64,000 bases of DNA from Scandinavium sp036271055 (GCF_036271055.1 NZ_DATBBJ010000059.1:248001-312000), one strand, 5' to 3'; counted from the first letter of the stretch, positions 44,459-54,363 are shown. Notes: a model not told the origin generated them from the sequence alone. Translations and numbers: made by a program.

Positions 44459-44859
44459 TGCTTGAACTCCGCGACAATAGACTTGGGAAGCGCACGAGGC
44501 TTCATTATGAGTGGATCAACACAGACAATCAGGACTTCAGCTTCGTTGAGTACCTTGTTTTCTGCGTTGACAATCCGCTGCGTAAACACCAGTGAGGTGC
44601 CCCGCATCGCTGTAATTTCCGTTTGGACTTCGAGCATGTCATCGAGTCTGGCGGCGGCGAAATACTCCAGCGTCATCTTGCGCACCACAAAGGCTACGCG
44701 TTCAGCCAACAAAACCTGCTGGCTAAAGTGATGGTGGCGCAGCATCTCAGTGCGTCCTCTTTCATAAAAAGCGACGTAGCTGGCGTGGTAAACCACACCA
44801 CCGGCATCAGTGTCTTCGTAATAGACACGAACCGGCCATCGAAACAGCGTTGTATTCAC
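44455..44859 (-). CDS. ybgC: Acyl-CoA thioesterase YbgC
   Basis: Hot-dog fold thioesterase of the 4-hydroxybenzoyl-CoA type, at the head of the tol-pal operon. It has 134 residues (same as E. coli), with the catalytic aspartate motif YEDTDAGGVVYHASYVAFYERGR near residues 14-36. The start is GTG at 44857-44859 (VNTTLFRWPVRVY), as in E. coli; the frame stays open for 66 codons upstream but lacks similarity. It overlaps tolQ by 4 nt. Confidence 0.95.
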   Translation of the reverse strand: MNTTLFRWPVRVYYEDTDAGGVVYHASYVAFYERGRTEMLRHHHFSQQVLLAERVAFVVRKMTLEYFAAARLDDMLEVQTEITAMRGTSLVFTQRIVNAENKVLNEAEVLIVCVDPLIMKPRALPKSIVAEFKQ

Positions 44860-45010
44860 TTTACATCCCGGTAATGCAAAAAAAAATTTAGGGCTTTCAA
44901 ACTTCGCTACTATACGCGCGGGAATGCTGGTTTGGAATGGGAGAAAGTAAACGGAGAGTAAATTTTTATGGGCTTGAACAAGCCCATAGCGATTAACGGA
45001 CGTTTCTGAA

Positions 45011-45304
45011 TCAGGCGAAAAAGAAAAACAGTCCGGCGAGAAGAACGAGGTCAGCAATCAGCGGGCAAAATAACCCCTGCCAGAGTACTGCTTTCGGGCG
45101 AAAACCCACGCCATGAATCACGCCAGCGCATACCGCCCACATGATAAGAAAGCCGTGCCAGATTTCAAGCTCGCTGGTTTTCGCCGCAAAGCGCGTCGGA
45201 TCCCAGATAATACATCCTGCCAACACTAAAGCCATCAGTAACGAAAGGGCCCTTAACGGGCCCTTGTCCATTACCGCATATAACGCTGCGATAATTTTAT
45301 TCAT
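45011..45304 (-). CDS. ybgE: Cyd operon protein YbgE
   Basis: Small inner-membrane protein of 97 residues with three hydrophobic helices (for example LRALSLLMALVLAGCIIW), of unknown role, always next to cydABX. It shares one base with the cydX stop (TAATG). Length and sequence agree with E. coli YbgE. Confidence 0.93.
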   Translation of the reverse strand: MNKIIAALYAVMDKGPLRALSLLMALVLAGCIIWDPTRFAAKTSELEIWHGFLIMWAVCAGVIHGVGFRPKAVLWQGLFCPLIADLVLLAGLFFFFA

Positions 45305-45411
45305 TAATGATCTTCTTGTTGTCCAGCTTCAACGTGTTCAAGCGCCAGAGCGGTGATCACGCCAAATGCACAAGCCAGAAGCGTCCCCAGAATCCATGCG
45401 AAGTACCACAT
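45304..45411 (-). CDS. cydX: Cytochrome bd-I subunit CydX
   Basis: A 35-residue single-helix subunit that stabilises the haem groups of CydAB. It begins MWYFAWILGTLLACAFGVI and continues TALALEHVEAGQQEDH; E. coli CydX has 37 residues with a different tail. The ATG at 45409-45411 follows GGAGCAACAT, 14 bp after cydB. Confidence 0.95.
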   Translation of the reverse strand: MWYFAWILGTLLACAFGVITALALEHVEAGQQEDH

Positions 45412-45425
45412 ATGTTGCTCCTTAC

Positions 45426-46565
45426 TTAGTACAGAGAATGGGTGTTGCGTTCAATGTCTTCTTTGGTGATGCGACCAAACATTTTCCAGTAACACCAGGT
45501 GGTGTAGAGGAGAATGATTGGCACGAACACCATCGCTGCATAGGTCATCACGTTCAGCGTCAGCTGGCTGGATGTCGCATCCCACATGGTCAGGCTAACG
45601 TTCATCATGGTGCTCGATGGCATCACGAACGGGAACATTGCCACACCGGCGGTGAGGATGATGCAAGCCAGGGTCAGTGAGGAGAAGATAAACGCCCAGG
45701 CGCCCTTGTCCATGCGAGTCATGACCGTGGTCAACAATGGCAGCACAACGCCCAGCGCCGGAATGGCCCACAGGATTGGCATGTTATTGAAGTTCACCAG
45801 CCATGCACCAGCTTCACGCACCACTTCTTTGGTCAGCGGGTTAGAAGCAGCATGATGATCCAGGGCGGATTTCACCACATAGCCATCAATACCGTACATT
45901 ACCCACACGCCTGCCAGTGCAAAGCACACCAGCGTAACCAGCGCCGCAACCTGCGAAATAGTACGCGTACGCAGATGCAACTCGCCTACGGTACGCATTT
46001 GCAGATAGGTCGCACCCTGCGTCAGGATCATCGCCACACTAACAACACCCGCCAGTAGACCAAACGGGTTCAGCAACTGGAAGAAGTTACCGGTGTAGTA
46101 AAGGCGCATGTACTCATCGAGGTGGAACGGCACACCCTGCAACAGGTTGCCGAACGCCACGCCAATCACCAGCGGTGGAACGAAGCTACCGACGAAGATG
46201 CCCCAGTCCCACATGTTACGCCAGCGAGTGTCTTCAATTTTCGAACGGTAATCGAAACCGACCGGACGGAAGAACAACGATGCCAGAACCAGGATCATCG
46301 CCACATAGAAACCAGAGAACGCCGCAGCGTAGACCATCGGCCAGGCAGCGAACAGCGCGCCGCCTGCGGTGATCAGCCACACCTGGTTACCGTCCCAGTG
46401 CGGGGCGATGGAGTTGATCATGATTCGACGTTCGGTGTCGTTACGACCGAGGAAACGGGTGAGCATGCCCACCCCCATGTCGAAACCGTCAGCGACCGCA
46501 AAACCAATCAGCAGAACGCCAACCAGCAGCCACCAGATAAAACGTAATACTTCATAATCGAACAT
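45426..46565 (-). CDS. cydB: Cytochrome bd-I ubiquinol oxidase subunit II CydB
   Basis: Membrane subunit of the high-affinity terminal oxidase that reduces O2 at low oxygen. It has 379 residues, as in E. coli, beginning MFDYEVLRFIWWLLVGVLL, with about eight or nine helices, including the haem- and proton-path segment GFDMGVGML. It starts 15 bp after cydA. Confidence 0.97.
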   Translation of the reverse strand: MFDYEVLRFIWWLLVGVLLIGFAVADGFDMGVGMLTRFLGRNDTERRIMINSIAPHWDGNQVWLITAGGALFAAWPMVYAAAFSGFYVAMILVLASLFFRPVGFDYRSKIEDTRWRNMWDWGIFVGSFVPPLVIGVAFGNLLQGVPFHLDEYMRLYYTGNFFQLLNPFGLLAGVVSVAMILTQGATYLQMRTVGELHLRTRTISQVAALVTLVCFALAGVWVMYGIDGYVVKSALDHHAASNPLTKEVVREAGAWLVNFNNMPILWAIPALGVVLPLLTTVMTRMDKGAWAFIFSSLTLACIILTAGVAMFPFVMPSSTMMNVSLTMWDATSSQLTLNVMTYAAMVFVPIILLYTTWCYWKMFGRITKEDIERNTHSLY

Positions 46566-46580
46566 TTGACGACTCCTGTC

Positions 46581-48149
46581 TTAGCGTGCCGGCTGAGTAG
46601 ACGCGGGGGTCTGCTCAAAGTGGTAACGACCGGTTTTCAGGCTGCTTGGTCCCAGACGCGCAAATTTGAACATCAGGAACATTTCAGCAATCAGGAACAG
46701 GGTGTACAGACCACAAATCAGCAGCATGGAGAACAGCAGATCGCCTGTGGTCAGCGATGAGTTGGCGACCGCAGTTGGCAGCACCTCACCGATGGCCCAT
46801 GGCTGACGGCCATACTCCGCGACAAACCAACCTGATTCGATAGCAATCCACGGTAACGGGATCCCGTACAACGCGGTGCGCAACAGCCATTTTTTCTGGC
46901 CGATACGGTTACGAATCACCGTCCAGAAGGACGCCGCAATAATCAGCAGCATAATGATGCCGCAGCCGACCATGATACGGAACGCAAAGTACAGCGGTGC
47001 GACGCGTGGAATCGAGTCTTTCGTCGCCTGCTGAATCTGTGCTTCGGTCGCATCAGAGACGTTCGGGGTATAGCGTTTCAACAACAGCCCGTAACCGAGG
47101 TCTTTTTTCACGTGTTCGAACTGAGTGCGAACGGACTGATCGGCTGAGCCAGAACGCAGCTGTTCCAGCAGCGAGTAGGCTTTCATCCCGTTACGAATAC
47201 GCTCTTCATGCTGCACCATCAGATCTTTCAGGCCAGTGACCTGCTTATCGACGGAACGAGTGGCAATGATGCCCAGCGCGTAAGGGATTTGAATTGAGTA
47301 GTTGTTTTGTTGCGTATCCTGGTCAGGAATACCAAACAGCGTAAACGCAGCCGGCGCTGGCTGAGTTTCCCACTCGGCTTCAATTGCCGCCAGTTTGGTT
47401 TTCTGCACATCACCCATTTCGTAACCGGATTCATCACCCAGCACGATAACAGAGAGGATTGCCGCCATACCAAAGCTCGCCGCAATGGCGAAAGAGCGTT
47501 TGGCGAAAGCGAAATCACGACCGCGCAGCATATAGTAGGAACTGATACCGAGGATGAACATCGCGCCACAAACGTAGCCAGACGCCACGGTATGAACGAA
47601 TTTCACCTGCGCAACAGGGTTAAGGATAAGCTCGGAGAAGCTCACCATTTCCATACGCATGGTTTCAAAGTTGAAGTCGGACGCGACCGGGTTTTGCATC
47701 CAGCCGTTTGCGACCAGGATCCACAGTGCGGACATGTTGGAGCCCAACGCCACGAGCCAGGTCACTGCCATGTGCTGAACTTTGCCCAGACGATCCCAAC
47801 CGAAGAAGAACAGACCTACAAAGGTGGATTCGAGGAAGAAGGCCATCAGCCCTTCAATGGCCAGCGGCGCACCGAAGATATCGCCCACATAGTGGGAATA
47901 GTAAGACCAGTTTGTCCCGAACTGGAACTCCATGGTCAGGCCAGTAGCTACGCCCAGTGCAAAGTTGATACCAAACAACTTGCCCCAGAACTTGGTCATA
48001 TCTTTATAAATCTGTTTGCCGGAAAGGACGTAGACCGTTTCCATGATGGCCAGCAGGAACGCCATACCGAGCGTCAGTGGCACAAAAAGGAAGTGGTACA
48101 TCGCGGTCAAGGCAAACTGTAAGCGCGACAGTTCGACTATATCTAACAT
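46581..48149 (-). CDS. cydA: Cytochrome bd-I ubiquinol oxidase subunit I CydA
   Basis: Haem-bearing subunit of cytochrome bd. It has 522 residues, like E. coli. His19 (haem b595 in ALTAMYHF), His186 and Met393 (haem b558) positions are retained, and the periplasmic Q-loop runs from about 250 to 330 (GDESGYEMGDVQKTKLAAIE). Of two adjacent ATGs, the second at 48147-48149 has better spacing from AAGGAG and is used in E. coli. It heads cydABX-ybgE under ArcA and FNR control. Confidence 0.97.
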   Translation of the reverse strand: MLDIVELSRLQFALTAMYHFLFVPLTLGMAFLLAIMETVYVLSGKQIYKDMTKFWGKLFGINFALGVATGLTMEFQFGTNWSYYSHYVGDIFGAPLAIEGLMAFFLESTFVGLFFFGWDRLGKVQHMAVTWLVALGSNMSALWILVANGWMQNPVASDFNFETMRMEMVSFSELILNPVAQVKFVHTVASGYVCGAMFILGISSYYMLRGRDFAFAKRSFAIAASFGMAAILSVIVLGDESGYEMGDVQKTKLAAIEAEWETQPAPAAFTLFGIPDQDTQQNNYSIQIPYALGIIATRSVDKQVTGLKDLMVQHEERIRNGMKAYSLLEQLRSGSADQSVRTQFEHVKKDLGYGLLLKRYTPNVSDATEAQIQQATKDSIPRVAPLYFAFRIMVGCGIIMLLIIAASFWTVIRNRIGQKKWLLRTALYGIPLPWIAIESGWFVAEYGRQPWAIGEVLPTAVANSSLTTGDLLFSMLLICGLYTLFLIAEMFLMFKFARLGPSSLKTGRYHFEQTPASTQPAR

Positions 48150-48789
48150 CATGACTCCTTGCTCATCGCATGAAGACTCCGAGAGTGGATCCCGTTAGAA
48201 AGGATTCACACGCATGCCCCAATACAAATTTATTTGCTTCCCGCTTCGCTGCCGCAGCCACATTGTGAAAACGACGATGAGCAAAGGTTACAAATACGTT
48301 AATAAAAAACCCAAATTGATCCCTTGAATATATTACGCCGTAAAACCCTTACAATAAACAGGTTTTTATTGAACCGGATTTACGTTTTTCGACGTTGATC
48401 AATATATAGCTAAGATGACACATTTCGACCACTTTGATCCGCGACAATTTACCGCTTTCCGCCATCTTTTTCCAAGGATTACATATTGATTTAAATCAAT
48501 TTTACATTCACATGTTAATTGTGTATGCATTTGATGGCGCATAGTGAAATCCATGTTAAAAACATGTTCTCTTGATGACATTGATAGTTATCAAATAAGA
48601 CTGAATTAGAATGAGAGGCCATTCATTTTTGACCACCGTCGCAGGACGCTAAACGGAAGTGAGATTTGGGAGCACATACGACACGCTTTGTTCTTTTTTA
48701 CGCGAATAAGTATAGCTGCTTTTTATTACATTTCATTCACTGCAATGAATTTTAAAATTAACACCCCTGCGTAATTATCGGCTTAAACA
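48150..48789. promoter_or_regulatory. cydA control region
   Basis: About 640 bp without a gene. It holds a perfect FNR palindrome at 48486, a second TTGATCAAT-like half-site near 48395, and GTTAATTG-type sequences near 48513 that resemble ArcA boxes. I saw no RNA gene. Confidence 0.6.
48486..48499. promoter_or_regulatory. FNR box upstream of cydA
   Basis: TTGATTTAAATCAA is the exact FNR consensus TTGAT-N4-ATCAA. E. coli cydA is repressed by FNR under full anaerobiosis. Confidence 0.85.
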
Positions 48790-48812
48790 AAACGGCCACG
48801 CAGTGCGTGGCC
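48790..48812 (-). terminator. Terminator after mngB
   Basis: GGCCACG / CGTGGCC stem on the minus strand followed by GTTTTG, 18 bp after the mngB stop. Confidence 0.75.
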
Positions 48813-48829
48813 AGTTATCGTTTGCCGGG

Positions 48830-51466
48830 TTATTCGCCAATCCTGATACGCCAGGTCCGTGATTGCCCCGGTCTGAGGCTCACTGGCTTGCCGATAATCT
48901 GACTCCCCTGCTCTAACGGTTGCTCGTCCATGCCTGTTTCCTGGCATGTGGGCTGATGGCGGTTAAACATCATCATCGACTCACAATTTTCACTGTCGGA
49001 AGGGTTAAATAATCTGACAATCAGTGCGTTATCGTCTTCGGCTTTTTTCAGCGCGCTGAGCTGACAACCCGTCGCCGGAAGGGTGAACAAGCTGTAGCTT
49101 TCAGGAACAACGACAGCGGCCCTGTTCAGCTTCATCGCATCCCACGGGATTTTGTTGTAGCACTGGACCGGCGTGAGCCAACTCCGCGCCTGCTGCGCCA
49201 CACCGGCATTCAGCGCCGAGCCGATGAACGGCATCACGCTGAAACGACAAAGTAATTCGCCGCGCACCTGAGAATCAGGCACCGGCAATTTTATGCCCGA
49301 AGGCCGCCCCGGACGCAGCAGTAAATCTTCTTTGCCGAGCAGCCCCACACCGCGCAATAAAGTAAGAGCGAACGCGCTGTGCGTCTCGCCGATAATTTCG
49401 ACTTCACGCAATCCTTCGGTGAACAACGCCAGCCCATTTTGCCCTTGCTGGAGCGCCGCATAGTTCAGCAAGTTCCAGACCGGCACCGGCGCTTCTTTCC
49501 AACCCTCTAGCTGCCAAATGTCCATCGCGGTATCGTGCACCGGGCGATTCAGCGAACCAAACTGCGTATCCGTGAGCACACGGTCCGTTTTATACGGCAC
49601 CGGAATGCGTACTCGCACGCGGTGATCGTCGGCCTGATTCAGCACTTTGACGTCAAATTCAACCCGGCGACTGTGATGGCTGAGCGTGACGGTGGTTTCA
49701 AACGTCAGTTGACCGCTGCTTTTACGGGCCGAGCGCTCCGCCAGATTGAGCGGAACCGCGAGCGTGCTTCGCAGCACCGCCCTGCTCTGCCAGGCATCAT
49801 GAATCACGCTGTGTCGATGCTTGGCCTCAGCGCTGGTAAGTAACCACTCTTCTCGCGAAGGCGAGTAATCGTACTCATCCCCATCGTCAGAGCCGTCTTC
49901 AAATTCCAGCACCCGGTCATACACCAGCCCTGTTTCTTTATCTTCCATTTTCAACGTGCCGTCGCCGTTGAGCGTGATGCGCCAGCAGCTATTTTCCAGC
50001 AGCGCATCGCTGTGTTTCGGCACGTTCGCCTGTTCGCCTTCCGCGCCCGGTAACACGTGTAGCGTCAGCCACCCCATCGCCGGAAGCACCTGGCGTAGCT
50101 GGATGTCGTACTCCATAAACGGTTCGTAGTTGCCGTAGTGAACAATCTGGCGGTCGACTAATCCGGGGTCGATTTCACGTTTATCGCGGATAAAGTACGG
50201 CACATTCTGCCCTTCGCTATCGACCAGGCGGAAAGAGCTGGCACGTAAGCGAAGAGTGGTGTTGACCACTTCATCGCGCGGCCACGGCATCAGGTTGAAC
50301 AGCGTCAGTTTGTCGCCTTCGCTGTGCGCCATGTTGTCGACAATCTTGCGCATATAGAAGGTAATGAGGCTGTCGGCCATGTCTTCCGCCAGCCAGAAGC
50401 GGCTCATGATTTCGCGATGCACTTTATCGCTACAGCAACAGCCAATACTGTCATGGGCGTGATTTTTGAGGATCTCTTTCCACATTTTCTCCAGCAGACC
50501 GTGGTGATACTCAAAGCCGAGCGTCCACGCCAGCGCCGCCAGCGGTTCGAGCACATTGACGATTTTGTTTTCTATCCGCGCGTGGGCGATTTTGATGTCC
50601 ATGCGCGTCGAGCCAATGGTGCGATGCACCCGCATGTATTTGCCGTCGTTGAACTCGCCGCTCAACGTCGCCAGCGATGCGCGCTGTTGTTCAATACGCT
50701 CAAAGACCTCTTCGAAGCGACTCATCACAAATTCATGCTGTGGATAGATCTCACGCAGTTTGTCCATTACCGCGAAAATGTTCTGCTGGAGCGGCATCTG
50801 GTCGTGGCCGTTGGGCAGCAAAATCTCTTTGGTTTGCGAGGCTTTTTCCAGCACCTCAAAGTAACCGTCGAGGCGTTTACGCAAACCCGCTTCGTCCTCC
50901 GGTAAGTACTTACCAATCGCGTAGCCCAGCGGCAGCACCTGTGCCGCCACTTCGCTGCCGTCCTGGCTCTGCCACAGAAACTCGGTTTTATCGGTGCCGT
51001 GGCGCTCGGAGCAACCGCGCCAGAACATGGCCCGTTTGATGCCAAATCCGTTGTAGATATGTGGCAACTGCCCTGACATACCGAACGAGTCCGGCAGGTA
51101 GCCAATTTTCATCGGCTCACCAAACGCCAGGCAATCACGCATCCCGTACATCAAATTACGGACGATGGATTCTCCGGCAACTATGGTCGTGTCGGTTTGC
51201 GTGTACCACGGACCGATAATCAGCTTCCCGGCCTGAACCAGCGCTTTCACGCGCGCTTTGTTTTCCGGCTTCACGGCGAAATAATCTTCGAGGATCGCAG
51301 TCTGCCCATCGAGCACGTAATATTTGTACTCCGCATCCTGCTCCAGACGCGTCAGGATCTCTTCCATATTATTGACCAGCAAAATGCGTGACTCTTCCGT
51401 GGTGAAATACCACTCACGGTCCCAGTGCATATGCGGCGTGATGTGAACGCGAGATACAGCTTTCAT
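48830..51466 (-). CDS. mngB: Alpha-mannosidase MngB (GH38)
   Basis: Cytoplasmic glycosidase that splits 2-O-(6-phospho-alpha-mannosyl)-D-glycerate imported by MngA. It has 878 residues (E. coli 877). GH38 features: the zinc and catalytic N-terminal HMHWDREWYFT, the nucleophile region GYLPDSFGMSGQLPHI and KNHAHDSIGCCCSD. It lies 17 bp after mngA in the mngAB operon. Confidence 0.96.
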   Translation of the reverse strand: MKAVSRVHITPHMHWDREWYFTTEESRILLVNNMEEILTRLEQDAEYKYYVLDGQTAILEDYFAVKPENKARVKALVQAGKLIIGPWYTQTDTTIVAGESIVRNLMYGMRDCLAFGEPMKIGYLPDSFGMSGQLPHIYNGFGIKRAMFWRGCSERHGTDKTEFLWQSQDGSEVAAQVLPLGYAIGKYLPEDEAGLRKRLDGYFEVLEKASQTKEILLPNGHDQMPLQQNIFAVMDKLREIYPQHEFVMSRFEEVFERIEQQRASLATLSGEFNDGKYMRVHRTIGSTRMDIKIAHARIENKIVNVLEPLAALAWTLGFEYHHGLLEKMWKEILKNHAHDSIGCCCSDKVHREIMSRFWLAEDMADSLITFYMRKIVDNMAHSEGDKLTLFNLMPWPRDEVVNTTLRLRASSFRLVDSEGQNVPYFIRDKREIDPGLVDRQIVHYGNYEPFMEYDIQLRQVLPAMGWLTLHVLPGAEGEQANVPKHSDALLENSCWRITLNGDGTLKMEDKETGLVYDRVLEFEDGSDDGDEYDYSPSREEWLLTSAEAKHRHSVIHDAWQSRAVLRSTLAVPLNLAERSARKSSGQLTFETTVTLSHHSRRVEFDVKVLNQADDHRVRVRIPVPYKTDRVLTDTQFGSLNRPVHDTAMDIWQLEGWKEAPVPVWNLLNYAALQQGQNGLALFTEGLREVEIIGETHSAFALTLLRGVGLLGKEDLLLRPGRPSGIKLPVPDSQVRGELLCRFSVMPFIGSALNAGVAQQARSWLTPVQCYNKIPWDAMKLNRAAVVVPESYSLFTLPATGCQLSALKKAEDDNALIVRLFNPSDSENCESMMMFNRHQPTCQETGMDEQPLEQGSQIIGKPVSLRPGQSRTWRIRIGE

Positions 51467-51483
51467 CTTCGTTTCCTGTTCTG

Positions 51484-53403
51484 TTAAGGCATGACGCTAT
51501 CGGGGAGATATTTACCGGCTTTCACCGCCTGGCGACGCCAGAGGATCAGCACGCAAGTCGAAATGGCGGCGCCAATAATTGCCGAGGCAAACCAGCCAAT
51601 GGCAGCGAGAACGCCTCCCAGACCTCCGTCGTGCAGTAGAAACAGCGAGAAAATACCCGCGCCCGGCGTGGAGAGGCCGATATTCATGGAGCCCACCAGC
51701 GCACCGGTCACCATCGAGCCGAGTACGAACGAGCCAATAACGCGCAGCGGATCTTCAATTGCCATCGGAATCGCCCCTTCGGTAATCCCCGCAAGGCCCA
51801 ATAGCCACGTCGATTTTCCGGTTTCAATTTCAAAAGTTTTAAACAGCCGTGGCGCAATCATCGTGGAAGCCGTTACGGTGAACGCCGATACCATTTTCAC
51901 CGAGGCAAAAATCGCGTACGGGCCATAAACACCGTTCGCCATTGCGCCAAGGCAGAATGCATAGGAAGCCTTATTCACCGGACCGCCCAAATCGAAGGAA
52001 CACATAAAACCGAGGATAATGCCGAGCACCAGCGCGTTGGTTCCTGACAGCCCGTTCAGCCAGGCGGTCAGACTGTTGTTAATCCACGCCACCGGTTCAC
52101 CGACGACAAACAGCATCAGGCTGCCTGCACCGAGCGTGCCGAGTACCGGATAGAGGTAATAAGTCAGGAAGCCGTTGTAGCGATTATTCAATCGAATATG
52201 GGTTTTGACCCAGCGCATCAGATAACCGGCAATCAGGCCACCCGCCACCGCGCCGAGGAAACCGGAGCCAATCATGTTTGCCGCCAGCCCCGCCGCAAAG
52301 CCCGGTGCCAGCGCGGGTTTATCTGCCAGGGAATACGCTGTGTACGCGGCCAATACAGGAACCATCAAAATACCCAGCATGCCACCGCCCAGTTTGCGGT
52401 ACATCCAGAGCCATGAGTTTTCCTGGTCAAATAAGTGCTGGAGGCCAAGCATCTGCGCCAGCAATACCGCTACCGCCAACACCGTTCCACCCGCAACAAT
52501 CAGCGGCACGGCGAAAGAAATGCCGCTCAGCAGTGCCTGCTTGAGTTCAGTTTTAAAGCTTTTCTTCTGTTCGTGACTTTCCGTCTGAATCTCACGATTT
52601 GCAGCGGACGACTTCAAAGCCAACGCCTGTTGAATCAGCGCTTCGGCGTGACGAATCGGCTCCGCCACAGGCACGTTTATCGACGGAATACCCTGAAAAC
52701 GCTCCGACTCTTTAATCGCCACTTCGGCGGCGAAAATGCAGGCCTGCGCGGTGTTGAGCTGTTCGGCAGTGAGACGGTTTTCGATGCCGTTCGCCCCCTG
52801 TCGCTCAACGTAAACATGGATGCCCAGTTTCTGCCCGGCTTTTTCCAGATATTCAGCCGCCATATAGGTGTGCGCAATCCCTGCCGGGCATGCGGTCACA
52901 CAAACGATAACCGGCGCATCCTCCTTTGCTGTGTTCTCTACGTTCTCCAGCGGCGCATCCAGCGCCTGTAACAACGCTTCGGCAGTCGTTGCCGCACAAA
53001 CCGCTGCACGTACATCGTCATCAACCAGTCGGGATGTTAATGCCGTCAGCAACTGCATATGCGTCGATCCGGCCTGCGCGGGCGGGATAGCCAACAACAC
53101 GATCAAATTGACTTCTTCTTCGCCGTCAACGCCCTCCCAAAGGATCGGTTTTGGCAGCGTGGCAACGGCAAAAGCGGCCTCTTTCACCGCATCACTTTTG
53201 CCGTGCGGCACCGCCAACCCTTCGCCGAGAGCCGTCGGCCCTTCGCTTTCGCGTAACAGCACATCACGGAGAAAATCTTCAAGACTGGAAATTTTCCCCA
53301 GCGCCGCCAGTCGCTCAGCCAGCGCATGTATTACCTCATCACGGCTGGCAAAATTCGCCTGCAGGCAGAGTGCATCCGGGTGCGTTAATGTTGTCAGGTT
53401 CAT
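51484..53403 (-). CDS. mngA: PTS EIIABC for mannosyl-D-glycerate, MngA
   Basis: Fructose-family PTS transporter with domains in the order EIIA (phosphohistidine His67 in VPHGKS), EIIB (Cys172 in VTACPAGIAHTY) and EIIC (about 285-639, helices with SFDLGGPVNKASYAF). It imports and phosphorylates 2-O-alpha-mannosyl-D-glycerate. The ATG at 53401-53403 has a GAGG site 7 bp upstream, giving 639 residues; an in-frame GTG four codons earlier overlaps that site. E. coli MngA is annotated with a longer N-terminus. Divergent from mngR across 179 bp. Confidence 0.95.
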   Translation of the reverse strand: MNLTTLTHPDALCLQANFASRDEVIHALAERLAALGKISSLEDFLRDVLLRESEGPTALGEGLAVPHGKSDAVKEAAFAVATLPKPILWEGVDGEEEVNLIVLLAIPPAQAGSTHMQLLTALTSRLVDDDVRAAVCAATTAEALLQALDAPLENVENTAKEDAPVIVCVTACPAGIAHTYMAAEYLEKAGQKLGIHVYVERQGANGIENRLTAEQLNTAQACIFAAEVAIKESERFQGIPSINVPVAEPIRHAEALIQQALALKSSAANREIQTESHEQKKSFKTELKQALLSGISFAVPLIVAGGTVLAVAVLLAQMLGLQHLFDQENSWLWMYRKLGGGMLGILMVPVLAAYTAYSLADKPALAPGFAAGLAANMIGSGFLGAVAGGLIAGYLMRWVKTHIRLNNRYNGFLTYYLYPVLGTLGAGSLMLFVVGEPVAWINNSLTAWLNGLSGTNALVLGIILGFMCSFDLGGPVNKASYAFCLGAMANGVYGPYAIFASVKMVSAFTVTASTMIAPRLFKTFEIETGKSTWLLGLAGITEGAIPMAIEDPLRVIGSFVLGSMVTGALVGSMNIGLSTPGAGIFSLFLLHDGGLGGVLAAIGWFASAIIGAAISTCVLILWRRQAVKAGKYLPDSVMP

Positions 53404-53470
53404 CACGATCCTCACTGTGAAAGTGTAAGAACAGCCAACGGCCGTTCAGTTAAACGGATCTTGCCTGATA

Positions 53471-53534
53471 AAATAATACATTTATGTGATCACTTTCTCT
53501 TATCGCGATAATTTGTATTTGATTTGTATTATTT
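53471..53534. promoter_or_regulatory. Putative MngR operators
   Basis: A perfect 10-bp inverted repeat, AAATAATACA (53471-53480) and TGTATTATTT (53525-53534), with a further TTGTATTT half-site between (from 53513), in the mngA-mngR gap. The arms are 54 bp apart, about five helical turns, suiting two bound repressors on one face. Assigned to MngR by position. Confidence 0.55.
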
Positions 53535-53582
53535 ACTTGAGAGGCAAGACAGGCATAATCCCTGCATTGGTATTAAAGGTGT

Positions 53583-54317
53583 ATGAGGCTGGCACACGAA
53601 ATGACGAAAAAACCGATGTACCGACAAATTGCCGATACCCTTCGCGAGCAGGTGCAACGGGGGGAACTGAAGCCCGGCGATGCCCTGCCGACGGAATCGG
53701 CGCTCCAGGAAGAATTTGCCGTGAGTCGAGTGACTGTGCGGCAAGCGTTGAAGCAGCTGACGCAGGAAGCAATTATCGAGAGCATTCAGGGCAGCGGATC
53801 CTATGTCAAAGCAGAGCGGGTCAATTACGACATTTATCAACTCACCAGCTTTTATGAAAAACTCGCCGACAGAAACGTCGAAACACACAGCGACGTAAAG
53901 GTGTTTGAAGCCATTGATGCCTGTCAGAAACTCGCCGACACGCTCCATGTGGCAGAGGGCGCAAAAATCTGGCACGTCAAACGCGTGCGCTTTATTCAGC
54001 AAAAACCGGTGACGCTGGAAGAGACCTGGATGCCGCTGTCGCTGTTTCCAGATCTCACGTGGCAAGTGATGGAAAATTCCAAATATCACTTTATTGAGCA
54101 GGTCAAAAAGATGGTTATCGATCGCAGTGAACAGGAGATCGTGCCGATCATGCCGTCGGAGGAAGCGGTTACTTTACTTGGGTTAGATCCCAACCAACCG
54201 ATCCTCGAAAAAATTTCACGCGGGTTCCTCAGCGACGGCCGCGTGTTCGAATACAGCCGTAATGCGTTCAAAAGTGACGACTACAAATTCACGTTAGTGG
54301 CAAAGCGCCGCCAATAG
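53583..54317 (+). CDS. mngR: GntR-family repressor MngR
   Basis: Repressor of mngAB (first called FarR), responsive to mannosylglycerate. It has 244 residues from the ATG at 53583, which has AAAGG close by; the ATG at 53601 (MTKKPMYRQIAD) fits the E. coli start better but lacks a ribosome site. N-terminal winged helix (PTESALQEEFAVSRVTVRQAL, about 37-57) and C-terminal UTRA domain ending FKSDDYKFTLVAKRRQ. Confidence 0.93.
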   Translation: MRLAHEMTKKPMYRQIADTLREQVQRGELKPGDALPTESALQEEFAVSRVTVRQALKQLTQEAIIESIQGSGSYVKAERVNYDIYQLTSFYEKLADRNVETHSDVKVFEAIDACQKLADTLHVAEGAKIWHVKRVRFIQQKPVTLEETWMPLSLFPDLTWQVMENSKYHFIEQVKKMVIDRSEQEIVPIMPSEEAVTLLGLDPNQPILEKISRGFLSDGRVFEYSRNAFKSDDYKFTLVAKRRQ

Positions 54318-54323
54318 GCCAAA

Positions 54324-54350
54324 CAGCCCGGAGGCGCTGCCGCCGGGCAT
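54324..54350. terminator. Terminator between mngR and the porin gene
   Basis: GCCCGGAGGCG / CGCCGCCGGGC-type stem between two convergent genes, followed by a T-containing stretch. Confidence 0.65.
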
Positions 54351-54363
54351 TTCGCTGCTGTCA

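Noticed and set aside
44966..44987. Inverted repeat ATGGGCTTG/CAAGCCCAT between ybgE and ybgC as a terminator
   Set aside because: Followed by AAAAATTT rather than a U-tract on the minus strand; support for termination is weak.
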